This document shows positions 8,697-15,977 of a stretch of DNA of 64,000 nt, piece by piece. Numbering within the stretch: the stretch's first letter is position 1; each line of letters opens with the position of its first letter. Made by a program: the position numbers and the translations under genes. Source of the DNA: Bradyrhizobium amphicarpaeae (GTDB lineage Bacteria; Pseudomonadota; Alphaproteobacteria; Rhizobiales; Xanthobacteraceae). Location of the stretch: assembly GCF_002266435.3 (NCBI RefSeq), contig NZ_CP029426.2, positions 1,518,001 to 1,582,000 of the forward strand. Reading direction: 5' to 3'. The notes under the pieces were generated by a model that made no database searches, was not told the origin of the DNA, and saw nothing but the letters and a program-made list of their open reading frames with translations.

Positions 8697-9590
8697 CTAA
8701 TCTTCGAAACGAAACCTGTAGGCATCGCCGTGCCGGATCACGCGTCCGGCGGTCGGTGCCGGAAAATGGCCGGTGAGCAGATAGCTCGGCGTATCCGCGA
8801 GCTCCTCCAGCAGCGCCATGCGGGTTGCGAGCGCCGCAGCCGGATCGACGTCGGCGGCATTGGAGAGCCAAGGTGCTGCGCACTGGATCGGATGATGGAT
8901 GACGTCGCCCGACATCACCGCGTGATCCTGGCCGCCGGTCAGGTGGATCTGCATGTTGCCGGCGGTGTGCCCGGGTGCCGGCGCAAAGCGCAAGGCCGCA
9001 TCGCGATCGCTGAACAGGCGATGATCGGTCTCGACGAGTTCGGCAAGGCCCGCCGCCACCACCGGCAGCACGGAATCCTCAAACGAACCATGGTTCACCG
9101 GGCTCTTCGGCGCGGAATTGTGCGCGGCCTCGAAGTGCCGGAATTCCTCGCGGCCCATCAGATAGCGCGCGTTGGGAAAGGTCGGCACCCAGCGGCCGTC
9201 GAGGAGGCGCGTGTTCCAGCCGACATGATCGACATGCAGATGCGTGCACATCACGAAATCGACCTGTTCGGGCAAAACGCCCAGCGCCTGCAAGTTCGCG
9301 AGATAGGGTTGGTCGAGGTTGTTCCACGCCGGCACGCGCGGACGATGCTTGTGGTTGCCGCAGCAGGTGTCGACGATCGCGGTCCAGCGCGGCGTACGCA
9401 CGAGATAGGAGTGGTGGCTGAGGATGAAGCGGCCGGTCTCCGGCTCGATATAGCGGTGATCGAGCCAGCTGCGGTTTTCCAAGATCACAGCGTCGGTGAC
9501 GTTGGCGAACAACCAGGTCTTGTCGAAGGCGAGCGCGGGGATCTCGCTGACGAGATCGACCCGCATGTTGCCGATTTTGACCTGCCGCAT
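8697..9590 (-). CDS. MBL-fold metallo-hydrolase
   Basis: A 297-residue protein of the metallo-beta-lactamase fold. The metal-binding motif HLHVDH is at residues 117-122, with further likely ligands in PAPGHTAGNMQIH, VMSGDVIHH and LLTGHFPAP. This layout (motif, then a distal GH.AG and a TGHFPAP near the C-terminus) is typical of the lactonase-like and thioesterase-like hydrolases common in rhizobia. It starts at ATG 9590, just 3 bases after the stop of the binding-protein gene at 9594-10796, so the two are one transcript. That suggests hydrolysis of the compound imported by, or derived from, that binding protein, which is inference. Confidence 0.88.
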   Translation of the reverse strand: MRQVKIGNMRVDLVSEIPALAFDKTWLFANVTDAVILENRSWLDHRYIEPETGRFILSHHSYLVRTPRWTAIVDTCCGNHKHRPRVPAWNNLDQPYLANLQALGVLPEQVDFVMCTHLHVDHVGWNTRLLDGRWVPTFPNARYLMGREEFRHFEAAHNSAPKSPVNHGSFEDSVLPVVAAGLAELVETDHRLFSDRDAALRFAPAPGHTAGNMQIHLTGGQDHAVMSGDVIHHPIQCAAPWLSNAADVDPAAALATRMALLEELADTPSYLLTGHFPAPTAGRVIRHGDAYRFRFED

Positions 9591-9593
9591 GCT

Positions 9594-10796
9594 TCAGTTC
9601 TTCAGGAGGTCACCGAACGGCACCCAGCGCGTGCCGTCGAAACGAATCAGTTGAAGGCTCGTCATCGGCGTAAAGTGCTCGGGCGAATTGTTCACCGCCG
9701 TGCCGTTGATCAGCATCGGCAGCTTCACGTCCTTCATCGCGGTCGCCTGCTTCATCACATTGGCGCGGGTGAGGTCGTTGCCGGAGGCCTTCAGCACCGT
9801 CACCAGCGTCTGCGCGATGGTGTAGCCGTAGACGTTGAGCCAGTCGCTCTTGTTGGCGTCCGGCATGTACTTGTCCATGAACGCCAGCCATTCCCGGTAG
9901 CCGGGGTCATCCTTGTTGGCGGGATCGGTGGCATCTTTCAGATATTGGCTGGAGATGACGCCGGTGGAATTGTCCTTGCCGGCCGGCTCCAGCACGCCGC
10001 TAATCGAGGCCGAGACGTTGGAGATGATCGTCACAGGCTTCCACCCGATCTCGCCGATCTTGCGGATCGCCTGCGCCGCGAATTTCGGCGTTGCCGCGAC
10101 CAGAACCACGTCGGAGCCCGCTGTCTTCAGCTGCAGGATCTGGGTATCGACCGTGGGTGCCGAGGTCTCATAGGCTGCGCGTGCGACGATCGCTTCGCCG
10201 CTGCCGAGGCCTTCTTCCAGCGCTTTCAGATAGTCCTTGCCGAGGTCGTCGTTCTGGTAGAGCACGCCGATCTTCGCATTGGCGTGGCTCGCCTTGATGT
10301 ATCTGGCGTAGGCGATCGCCTCGTCGCGATAGGTCGGCTGCCAGCCGACGGTCCACGGGAAATTCCTGGGATCGTCCCACTTCGCCGCGCCCGAGCCCAG
10401 GAACAGCTGCGGCACCTTGCGGTCGTTGAGATATTTGTGCACGGCACTGTTGGTTGGCGTGCCGACGCCGCCGAAGATCAGCAGCACTTCCTCGCTCTCG
10501 ACCAGCCGCCGGGTCTGCTCCACCGTCTTGGGCGGGCTATAGGCATCGTCGGCGATGATCATCTGGATGCGCCGGCCGTTGACGCCGCCGTCGTCGTTCA
10601 CCTTCCGGAAATAAGCCTCCGCCGATTTTGCGATCTGCGCGAAGGCCGAGACCGGGCCGCTCAGCGGCGCGGTGGTGCCGATCTTGATGGTCTTGTCGTC
10701 GGCGCCGGGATCGTACTTGCTTTGGGCAGAGGCCGTGCTGGCTGCGAGCAGCGGCAACAGCATGCAGGCCGCACGAAGGCTGGCAAAGCGCGCCAT
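9594..10796 (-). CDS. ABC transporter substrate-binding protein, branched-chain amino acid type
   Basis: Start ATG 10796 has a GGGGAGA ribosome-binding site 7 bases upstream and is followed by a signal peptide (MARFASLRAACMLLPLLAAS, cleavage near ASAQS); the product is 400 residues. The mature protein begins DDKTIKIGTTAPLSGPVSA and continues with the type I periplasmic binding fold, including PFGDLLKN at the end. It is a paralogue of the truncated protein at the start of the window. The gene is transcribed away from the TetR regulator at 10963, and the shared intergenic region contains two palindromes. Permease and ATPase genes are absent here. The ligand is unknown; aromatic or short-chain acids are common for this group. 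Confidence 0.9.
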   Translation of the reverse strand: MARFASLRAACMLLPLLAASTASAQSKYDPGADDKTIKIGTTAPLSGPVSAFAQIAKSAEAYFRKVNDDGGVNGRRIQMIIADDAYSPPKTVEQTRRLVESEEVLLIFGGVGTPTNSAVHKYLNDRKVPQLFLGSGAAKWDDPRNFPWTVGWQPTYRDEAIAYARYIKASHANAKIGVLYQNDDLGKDYLKALEEGLGSGEAIVARAAYETSAPTVDTQILQLKTAGSDVVLVAATPKFAAQAIRKIGEIGWKPVTIISNVSASISGVLEPAGKDNSTGVISSQYLKDATDPANKDDPGYREWLAFMDKYMPDANKSDWLNVYGYTIAQTLVTVLKASGNDLTRANVMKQATAMKDVKLPMLINGTAVNNSPEHFTPMTSLQLIRFDGTRWVPFGDLLKN

Positions 10797-10906
10797 GAAA
10801 TCGTCTCCCCAAAATTGCTCTCCGCCTCTCGAGGAGCGGAGTTGAAACGCGAGAACATCGCCCGCGACGGACTTGCGGGCCGCGACCCCTCTCGCCAAAC
10901 TGGCAA

Positions 10907-10922
10907 ACGAACGATCGTTCGT
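10907..10922. promoter_or_regulatory. 16-bp perfect palindrome, probable TetR operator 1
   Basis: The bases ACGAACGATCGTTCGT read identically on both strands. The site lies in the 166-base divergent region between the binding-protein gene and the TetR gene. Its core CGAACGATCGTTCG is repeated 27 bases away at 10935-10948. TetR proteins typically bind such palindromes next to their own gene. Confidence 0.75.
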
Positions 10923-10926
10923 ACGG

Positions 10927-10956
10927 TTGACTAGCGAACGATCGTTCGTTAGTCAA
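10927..10956. promoter_or_regulatory. 30-bp near-perfect palindrome with embedded symmetric promoter, probable TetR operator 2
   Basis: Arms are symmetric over 30 bases with one mismatched pair (10934 against 10949). The core CGAACGATCGTTCG (10935-10948) is the same as in operator 1. TTGACT at 10927-10932 and TAGTCA at 10950-10955 are 17 bases apart, which fits -35/-10 spacing on the plus strand. By symmetry the minus strand carries TTGACT and TAGTCA with the same spacing. A repressor bound here would block both directions. Confidence 0.65.
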
Positions 10957-10962
10957 GCTGTC

Positions 10963-11661
10963 ATGGTTCTTCATACGTCCAGCGCGGCGGAAGCGGCGGC
11001 GCCTACGACCCGTGAGCGCATCCTCACCGAAGCGCTCAACTTGTTTGCGCAGAGCGGCTACGGCGGCGCCTCGATGCGCGAGCTGGCGCGCCGGGTCGGC
11101 ATCCGCGAGAGCAGCCTCTACAACCATTTCGCCGGCAAGGCCGCGATCCTGGAAGCGATCGTCAGCGAACACGGCCCGGCAAGCTCGGCGAGCCGGCTCG
11201 AGGAGCCGCGCTACAAGCAGCTCGTGCGCCGGCCCGCGGCGTTCTGCCGCCAGTTCGCGCTCGACCTCGTCGAGCAATGGTCCGATCCGCGCGAGCACCA
11301 GTTCCAGAAGGTGATCACGGCCGAGCGTAACCGCGTCCCCGGCATCCGCGCCAAGTTCGCCGATCATTTCTACGCGCGCGAGCAGAGCATGATGACGGAT
11401 TATTTCCGCGGCTTTGCGCTCGCCGGCCTGATCAGGACGCCGGATCCGCGCGAGACCGCCCGGCTGTTCGCGGCAGGCCTGATCTACATCCGCCTCGAGC
11501 ATTACGTGATGGGCGCAGCACCTTCGCCGCGGCCGAAGGTGATCGAAGCCATCGAGCGCTATCTCGCCTTCTTTCTGTCGCTGATCGCGGCAGGCGAGGA
11601 TACCGACAACAAGAAACGAAAGCCCAAGGGAGAAACGCGTGGCAAGGCTGCCCCTGATTGA
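10963..11661 (+). CDS. TetR/AcrR family transcriptional regulator
   Basis: Taken from ATG 10963 (232 residues); an upstream start at 10873 would translate through the palindromes. The N-terminal DNA-binding domain is clear: TTRERILTEALNLFAQSGY, then the helix-turn-helix SMRELARRVGIRESSLYNHF followed by AGKAAILEAIV. The C-terminal ligand domain is not assignable. No Shine-Dalgarno sequence precedes the ATG, and the predicted -10 ends only 7 bases upstream, so the mRNA may be leaderless. Its stop at 11661 lies inside the next gene (start 11639), so the two are translationally coupled. It most likely represses itself and the divergent binding-protein/hydrolase operon. Confidence 0.88.
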   Translation: MVLHTSSAAEAAAPTTRERILTEALNLFAQSGYGGASMRELARRVGIRESSLYNHFAGKAAILEAIVSEHGPASSASRLEEPRYKQLVRRPAAFCRQFALDLVEQWSDPREHQFQKVITAERNRVPGIRAKFADHFYAREQSMMTDYFRGFALAGLIRTPDPRETARLFAAGLIYIRLEHYVMGAAPSPRPKVIEAIERYLAFFLSLIAAGEDTDNKKRKPKGETRGKAAPD

Positions 11662-12190
11662 TCCGGAGACGACGAGCGGCGACATCCGCGCCTCGTTCGA
11701 CCGCATGCCGGTCAAGCTCAACATCTTTCGCATGATGGCCCATGCCGAGGCCAACATGATCCCGGCGATGCGACTCGGCAATTCGATCCTGCACAAGCAG
11801 AAGCTCTCGGCGGTCAACCGCGAGCTGCTGATCCTCCAGGCCGCCCAATTGGAGGGCGGCGCCTATGAATGGCGCCAGCACGTGCCGATCGCGCTCGGCG
11901 TCGGCTGCACGCAAGGACAGGTCGAGGCGGTCGAGCGCGGCGACTACGATTCCGCCGCTCTGAACGAGGCCGAGCGCGCGCTGCTGAGCTTCGGCCGCGA
12001 GGTGGTCGAGAACGTCCGCGTTCCCGAGGCGACTTTCGCGGCCATGCGCCGCCATTTCAGCGAGCAGGAGATCGTGGAATCGATCGTCGCGCTCGGCTTC
12101 TACATGATGATGGCGCGCCTGACAGAAGCGACCGAAACCGATCTCGATCCGGCCGCCGGCATGACGGTCTATGACGGCGGCAGGAAGTAG
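11639..12190 (+). CDS. carboxymuconolactone decarboxylase family protein
   Basis: A 183-residue protein beginning at GTG 11639 and overlapping the TetR gene by 23 bases. The sequence fits the AhpD/CMD fold: NRELLILQAAQLEGGAYEWRQH, then HVPIALGVGCTQGQVEAV and a C-terminal helix pair. The AhpD CxxC redox pair is absent, placing it in the CMD-like branch whose members are decarboxylases or of unknown function. It is co-transcribed with TetR and followed 10 bases later by an SDR dehydrogenase, suggesting a short catabolic operon under TetR control. Confidence 0.85.
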   Translation: MARLPLIDPETTSGDIRASFDRMPVKLNIFRMMAHAEANMIPAMRLGNSILHKQKLSAVNRELLILQAAQLEGGAYEWRQHVPIALGVGCTQGQVEAVERGDYDSAALNEAERALLSFGREVVENVRVPEATFAAMRRHFSEQEIVESIVALGFYMMMARLTEATETDLDPAAGMTVYDGGRK

Positions 12191-12200
12191 GCGGCAAGAG

Positions 12201-13046
12201 ATGACAGAGACCGACAGCAAGCCGGAGCGCTATGTTCGTCCGCCCAGCGCGGAATCGCTCGGTGAGGCGCCAGGCAGGGCGCGGCTGAAAGGCCGTCGCA
12301 TCCTCATTGTCGGCGGCGGCCAGCGCGTGTTCGATGCCGAAACGGATCCCATCGGCAACGGCCGTGCCATGAGCATTCTGTGCGCACGCGAGGGTGCGAA
12401 GGTCGCGGTGGCTGACCTCAACCCCACCTCTGCCGGGCAGACCGTAAAGCGCATCACCAACGAGGGCGGCGAGGCATTTGCCATCGCGGCCGACGTCACG
12501 TCCGAGGCCGACGTCCAGCGCATGATCGAGGAAGCCCATCGCGCCATGGGCGGCCTCGACGGCATGGTGCTGAACATCGGCACGTTCGGCAAGACCGGGC
12601 TCGACAACGTCAGTCCTGAGGAATGGAACAGGATCTACGACGTCAATGTCCGCGGTCCAATGCTGTGCTGCCGCGCCGCGCTGCCGAAATTCGACAATGG
12701 CGGCGCCATCGTCTTCATCTCCTCGATCGCCGCACTGAAAGCGGGATCCCAGATGGCGGTCTATGATTCATCGAAAGCCGCGCTCGGCGGCCTGATGCGC
12801 AACATCGCCCATCTCGGAGCGCGCCGCGGCATCCGCGCCAATCTCGTCTATCCCGGCCTCGTCGATACCCCGAACGGCCGCGAAGCCGGCGCCGGCCGCC
12901 CCAACCGCGGCAAGGGCCACGTCCCGTTCGGCCGCCAGGCCACGGCCTGGGAGATCGCCTATGCCGTGCTGTTCTTCCTGTCGGACGAAAGCGTCTATGT
13001 CACCGCGCAGACGCTGGCGGTCGATAGCGGGTTGAGCGGGATGTAA
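12201..13046 (+). CDS. SDR family oxidoreductase with an insertion in the glycine-rich loop
   Basis: Start ATG 12201 has GGCAAGAG just upstream and lies 10 bases after the previous stop; the product is 281 residues. The Rossmann strand ILIVGGGQ is followed by an atypical stretch RVFDAETDPIGNGRA before the helix, about nine residues longer than the usual TGxxxGIG loop. Downstream are VAVADLNPTSA, AADVTSEADV, NIGTFGKTG, the catalytic Ser in FISSIAALKAG and YDSSK with Tyr and Lys. The enzyme should use NAD(P)H to oxidise or reduce an alcohol or ketone. It ends the TetR-CMD-SDR operon; the substrate is unknown. Confidence 0.88.
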   Translation: MTETDSKPERYVRPPSAESLGEAPGRARLKGRRILIVGGGQRVFDAETDPIGNGRAMSILCAREGAKVAVADLNPTSAGQTVKRITNEGGEAFAIAADVTSEADVQRMIEEAHRAMGGLDGMVLNIGTFGKTGLDNVSPEEWNRIYDVNVRGPMLCCRAALPKFDNGGAIVFISSIAALKAGSQMAVYDSSKAALGGLMRNIAHLGARRGIRANLVYPGLVDTPNGREAGAGRPNRGKGHVPFGRQATAWEIAYAVLFFLSDESVYVTAQTLAVDSGLSGM

Positions 13047-13086
13047 GGCGTTTCATCCGGACTGCTGCTGATCATACTCATCGACG

Positions 13087-13128
13087 TCATCCTTCGAGGC
13101 GCGCAAGGGCGCGCACCTCGGGATGACG
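13087..13128. repeat. interspersed palindromic repeat, CATCCTTCGAGGCGCG type
   Basis: An intergenic inverted repeat (CATCCTTCGAGG, a GCGCGCAAGGGCGCGC centre, then CACCTCGGGATGACGG) between the convergent SDR and DoxX genes. It is related in wording to the CCTCATCCTGAG/CGAAGGATG elements elsewhere in the window. In RNA it would fold as a hairpin and might act as a bidirectional terminator. Confidence 0.6.
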
Positions 13129-13159
13129 GCGGTGCATGTGGATACGCAAAGGCCCGTGC

Positions 13160-13669
13160 CTACCGCCCCTGCGATCGCGCGCGACACAGCAGATGGTCGA
13201 GCGAAATGGTCCCCGGCCCGTACGCCATGATGCCGAGCGCCATCGCGGCCCAGGTGAGGTGGATCGGCCAGCCATCGGGCACCGTGAGCTCGACGATGAC
13301 CGTCATGAACAGGAGTCCGAGCCCTGCGAACCGCGTGCCGAGCCCCAGCACCAGCAGGATCGGAAACATGATCTCGCCGCAGCCTGACAGGAATGCCATG
13401 ACCGTCGGTGCCGGAAAATGATAGGGCCCGCCGGGCAGATGCAGCATGAACTCGTCGCTGAACAGCGTCACCGCGGTGTCGTTGAGCCTGAGGAAACCGG
13501 CCCATTTGAGCATGCCCGAGCGCCAGAACGGCACCGCCAAAGCGAGGCGCAATACCAGTTGGACGAGCGACGGCGTGGCGAGGATCTGCACCAGCCGATT
13601 GGCCTTGTCGATGAGCAACCAGGGGGACGGCAGGCCGCTGCCGGCGGTCATGCGTTGGTCCGTGATCAT
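13160..13669 (-). CDS. DoxX family membrane protein of the bufferin-type operon
   Basis: Start ATG 13669 overlaps the stop of the DUF2063 gene as ATGA; the product is 169 residues. After an amphipathic N-terminus come four membrane segments (LVQLVLRLALAVPFWRSGML, a span around GGPYHFPAPTVMAFLSGCGE, IMFPILLVLGLGTRFAGLGL, and IHLTWAAMALGIMAYGPG), typical of DoxX. In related operons a DoxX protein is the last gene after the DUF2282 precursor, DUF692 enzyme and DUF2063 partner. Its role there is not settled; a quinone-linked redox or membrane-anchoring function has been considered for DoxX proteins. The four-gene order here matches that arrangement. Confidence 0.85.
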   Translation of the reverse strand: MITDQRMTAGSGLPSPWLLIDKANRLVQILATPSLVQLVLRLALAVPFWRSGMLKWAGFLRLNDTAVTLFSDEFMLHLPGGPYHFPAPTVMAFLSGCGEIMFPILLVLGLGTRFAGLGLLFMTVIVELTVPDGWPIHLTWAAMALGIMAYGPGTISLDHLLCRARSQGR

Positions 13670-14448
13670 GATGGGGCTCCGCAAGCAAGCGAGATGAAGG
13701 CGCCGGCTTCGATCAGCCCGGCGATGTTGGCGGCGATGTCGAATTCGGGCGCGGCGTCCAGCGCTGCCGCGGCAGCCTCGCCGAGCGGCCGTCCCGAGAT
13801 CAGGTGAGCTGCGAAGACCGCCCCGCCTGGCGGGAGGCGGCGCACGGCGACGTCGAAATCGGGCCGGGTGATCAGGGCATCCTCAGGCGTCGAGGCATCG
13901 ATGTGCGTGGGCGACGCACCGTCGCGGTGGGCCGCAAAGATCGTCACGGCCGCATATTGAGAGCGCAGGCATCGCGTGGCGGGGTGCGCAACGAACACCA
14001 GATCGGCCAATCGATCAGGCGTCACCGCCGACAGCCGGTCCGCGGACAGCGGGGCGGCGTCGCGTGCATGGTAACAGTCGAGCCAGGCCCGCTCGATACG
14101 CGCGACGTCGGCGAGCCAGGGCATCTCTTGCGCATGCTCATAGGCTTCGATGAACTGCGGAAAGTCGCGGCCATATTCGAACAGCAGCGGCGAGGTCGGC
14201 GGATTGCCGCGAACATGGAAGCGCGCCATGGCGCGGAAGAACTCGACGCCGGTGATGCGCTGCACGGCCGGATAGACTGCAGCCAGCGCGTCGATCAGGC
14301 TGACGGTGACGTTGTTGCGGTAGACGTCGTAGCGCTTGGCGGCGGCCTTGCCGTTCGGGCCGGTCACGATCGCTGGCGTGCCGCGCGCGGGATCCAGCAG
14401 CGCCGGCGCGAACGCAGCAGCGAATGACAGACCGGGTTCAGGCAGCAT
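13666..14448 (-). CDS. bufC: DUF2063 / HvfC-BufC family protein, partner of the DUF692 enzyme
   Basis: Taken from ATG 14448 (260 residues), which has a GGAG motif about 8 bases upstream; it overlaps the DUF692 gene by 11 bases. The N-terminal domain (SFAAAFAPALLDPARGTPAIV, then KRYDVYRNNVTVSLIDALAAVYPAVQRITG) is the DUF2063 signature, and EFFRAMARFHVRGNPPTSPLL continues it. The C-terminal part is a variable helical domain. In characterised systems this protein binds the precursor peptide and delivers it to the DUF692 iron enzyme. The overlaps at both ends indicate translational coupling with bufB and the DoxX gene. Confidence 0.85.
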   Translation of the reverse strand: MLPEPGLSFAAAFAPALLDPARGTPAIVTGPNGKAAAKRYDVYRNNVTVSLIDALAAVYPAVQRITGVEFFRAMARFHVRGNPPTSPLLFEYGRDFPQFIEAYEHAQEMPWLADVARIERAWLDCYHARDAAPLSADRLSAVTPDRLADLVFVAHPATRCLRSQYAAVTIFAAHRDGASPTHIDASTPEDALITRPDFDVAVRRLPPGGAVFAAHLISGRPLGEAAAAALDAAPEFDIAANIAGLIEAGAFISLACGAPS

Positions 14449-15355
14449 GACGCGCTCCTGCCATTGCTGTGGACTGATGACGGTCGAGGATCGCCTGCGC
14501 GGCATGGGCTTCGGCTTGCAGCACCGGCCAGTCCGGAATGTTGCTGTCCCATTCGATCAGCGTCGGCACCGCGCCGCGGTGCTGGATGACGATCTCGTAG
14601 AGCTTCCAGACGGCGTCCGCGACCGGCCCGTCATGGCTGTCGATCAACAGCAGCTCACCCTCGTCGTCGGCCTGCTCGGCATGGCCCGCGAGATGAACTT
14701 CCTCGACGCGCGACACAGGGAAATCGGAGAGATAGTCGAGCGCCGAAGTGCCGTGATTGGTGGCGGAGACGAACACATTGTTGACGTCGAGCAGCAGCCC
14801 GCAGCCGGTGCGCTCCGCGATTGCGCGGATGAACTCGGTCTCGCGCATCGCGGATTCGCGGAAGGCGACATAGGTCGATGGATTTTCCAGCAGCAGTGGC
14901 CGGCGGATGGCCTCCTGCACCTGGTCGATGTGGTCGCAGACGCAAGCCAGCGTCGCTTCGGTATAGGGCAGCGGCAACAGGTCGTTGAAGAAGCTGGTCT
15001 CGTGGGTCGACCAGGCCAGGTGCTCGGACACCAGCGCCGGCTGGTAGCGCGCGACCAGGCCACGGAAGCGGGCCAGATGCGCCTTGTCGAGCGGGCGGGG
15101 CCCGCCGATCGACATGCAGACGCCGTGCAGCGACAGCGGATGATCGCGGCGGATCGCTTCCAGCGCGCGATGCGGTTGACCTCCGTCTCCCATGTAGTTC
15201 TCGGCGTGGACTTCGAAGAAGCCACGCCGAGGTCCTGCCTTGAGGATATCGGGCAGATGCTCGGGCTTGAAGCTGGTCCCGGCGACGCCGCCGATGGGCG
15301 TTGAGAAGCGGAGCGCCATGGCTGCTGGTCGGGCTGGTTCGATCACCGTGCTCAT
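14438..15355 (-). CDS. bufB: DUF692 / MNIO family multinuclear iron enzyme, bufferin maturase
   Basis: A 305-residue TIM-barrel protein of the MbnB/BufB/HvfB family. Candidate iron ligands are in place along the barrel: FFEVHAENYMG (His50), LSLHGVCMSIGG (His77), SEHLAWS (Glu111, His112), LLLENPSTY (Glu157), LLLDVNNVFVSATNHG (Asp190, Asn193), EVHLAGH (His221, His225), LIDSHDGP (Asp239, His241) and PTLIEWDSN. Family enzymes modify cysteines of a ribosomal peptide; for bufferins the product is a thiooxazole-type copper ligand. Start ATG 15355 has GGAACGGAG upstream. It lies 43 bases after the precursor gene and overlaps bufC by 11 bases. Confidence 0.9.
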   Translation of the reverse strand: MSTVIEPARPAAMALRFSTPIGGVAGTSFKPEHLPDILKAGPRRGFFEVHAENYMGDGGQPHRALEAIRRDHPLSLHGVCMSIGGPRPLDKAHLARFRGLVARYQPALVSEHLAWSTHETSFFNDLLPLPYTEATLACVCDHIDQVQEAIRRPLLLENPSTYVAFRESAMRETEFIRAIAERTGCGLLLDVNNVFVSATNHGTSALDYLSDFPVSRVEEVHLAGHAEQADDEGELLLIDSHDGPVADAVWKLYEIVIQHRGAVPTLIEWDSNIPDWPVLQAEAHAAQAILDRHQSTAMAGARHAA

Positions 15356-15398
15356 CGTGCTGCTCCGTTCCTGCTTGCCGGCGACGTCGTGCCGGCGG

Positions 15399-15704
15399 TT
15401 AGACCGGCTTCAACGAACCCTTCTTGCCGCCCGGCAGCTCGATGCTGGTGCAGGTGCCGCCCTGGACGAACTTCCAGGCGTTGCCCTGGAAATCGACCGT
15501 CGAGGTGCCCTGGCAGGTGGTGCCGGGTCCCGCCGCACAGTCATTCTGGCCCTTCAGCGCGACGCCGAAGCACTTCTCCTTCTTGGCGGCGATGGCGGCC
15601 TCGCCCTCGGCCTTGGTCAGCGGTCCTGCGGCGGCGAGGGTCGCGAGCGCGGTCGAGACGGCGCCGGCGAGGATGAGCGAGGTGACGGCATGTTTGGCAG
15701 ACAT
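15399..15704 (-). CDS. bufA: DUF2282 family bufferin-type precursor peptide (BufA1-like)
   Basis: Start ATG 15704 has a strong AGGAG site 8 bases upstream; the product is 101 residues. A signal peptide ([20 protein letters not shown]) precedes the mature part. The four conserved cysteines sit in [24 protein letters not shown] and GGTCTSIEL, the DUF2282 pattern, with the conserved [11 protein letters not shown] between the last two. These cysteines are the expected targets of the DUF692 enzyme encoded next door. The mature peptide is predicted to be periplasmic and to chelate copper or a similar metal. The longer frame starting at 15800 would mask the signal peptide and is rejected. Confidence 0.88.
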   Translation of the reverse strand: MSAKHAVTSLILAGAVSTALATLAAAGPLTKAEGEAAIAAKKEKCFGVALKGQNDCAAGPGTTCQGTSTVDFQGNAWKFVQGGTCTSIELPGGKKGSLKPV

Positions 15705-15760
15705 CGAGATTCTCCTGTTCGAGATGGCATCGCCCGGCAGGCGATGTGCGCGTGGTCTCC

Positions 15761-15785
15761 TTCGCTGCGCGGCAGCGGGCGTTAC
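15761..15785 (-). promoter_or_regulatory. possible ECF-sigma promoter for the bufferin operon
   Basis: On the minus strand GTAACG (15785-15780) is followed 15 bases later by CGAA (15764-15761), about 57 bases before the precursor ATG. This resembles the GTAAC/CGAA promoters reported for the SigF/EcfF group of ECF sigma factors, which control such operons in some alphaproteobacteria. No sigma or anti-sigma gene lies in this window, so the match rests on the motif alone. Confidence 0.35.
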
Positions 15786-15795
15786 GGCCAAGCTG

Positions 15796-15842
15796 CTCAC
15801 GAATCCGTGAGACCGATGGGATCGGGCGCACCGCCGGTGCGC
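15796..15842. promoter_or_regulatory. two inverted repeats upstream of the bufferin promoter
   Basis: CTCACG-AATC-CGTGAG (15796-15811) and GCGCACC-GCC-GGTGCGC (15826-15842) lie between the bufferin operon and the divergent cyclase gene. Either could be an operator for a metal- or stress-responsive regulator, but no such regulator is adjacent. Confidence 0.35.
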
Positions 15843-15977
15843 TTGGGCCGCTATTTGCGGGCAAGCGGCGCCTCAAGGCCAATGCCTAGGGTCTATCGAG
15901 ACGGTAGCCACCGGGCATTGGCGGCGTGCGTCTCTTTCCTGCCAGAGGTAACGGGGGAGCGCCGGCGGCGTAGAGCA

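Noticed and set aside
8730..10934. A 734-codon open frame on the plus strand across 8730-10934
   Set aside because: It runs antisense to the MBL hydrolase and the binding protein, both of which have clear motifs; the frame is Arg/His-rich without motifs.
15240..15977. The 5' extension of the first cyclase frame
   Set aside because: It lies opposite the bufferin genes and has no protein-like character; the real start is near 15978.
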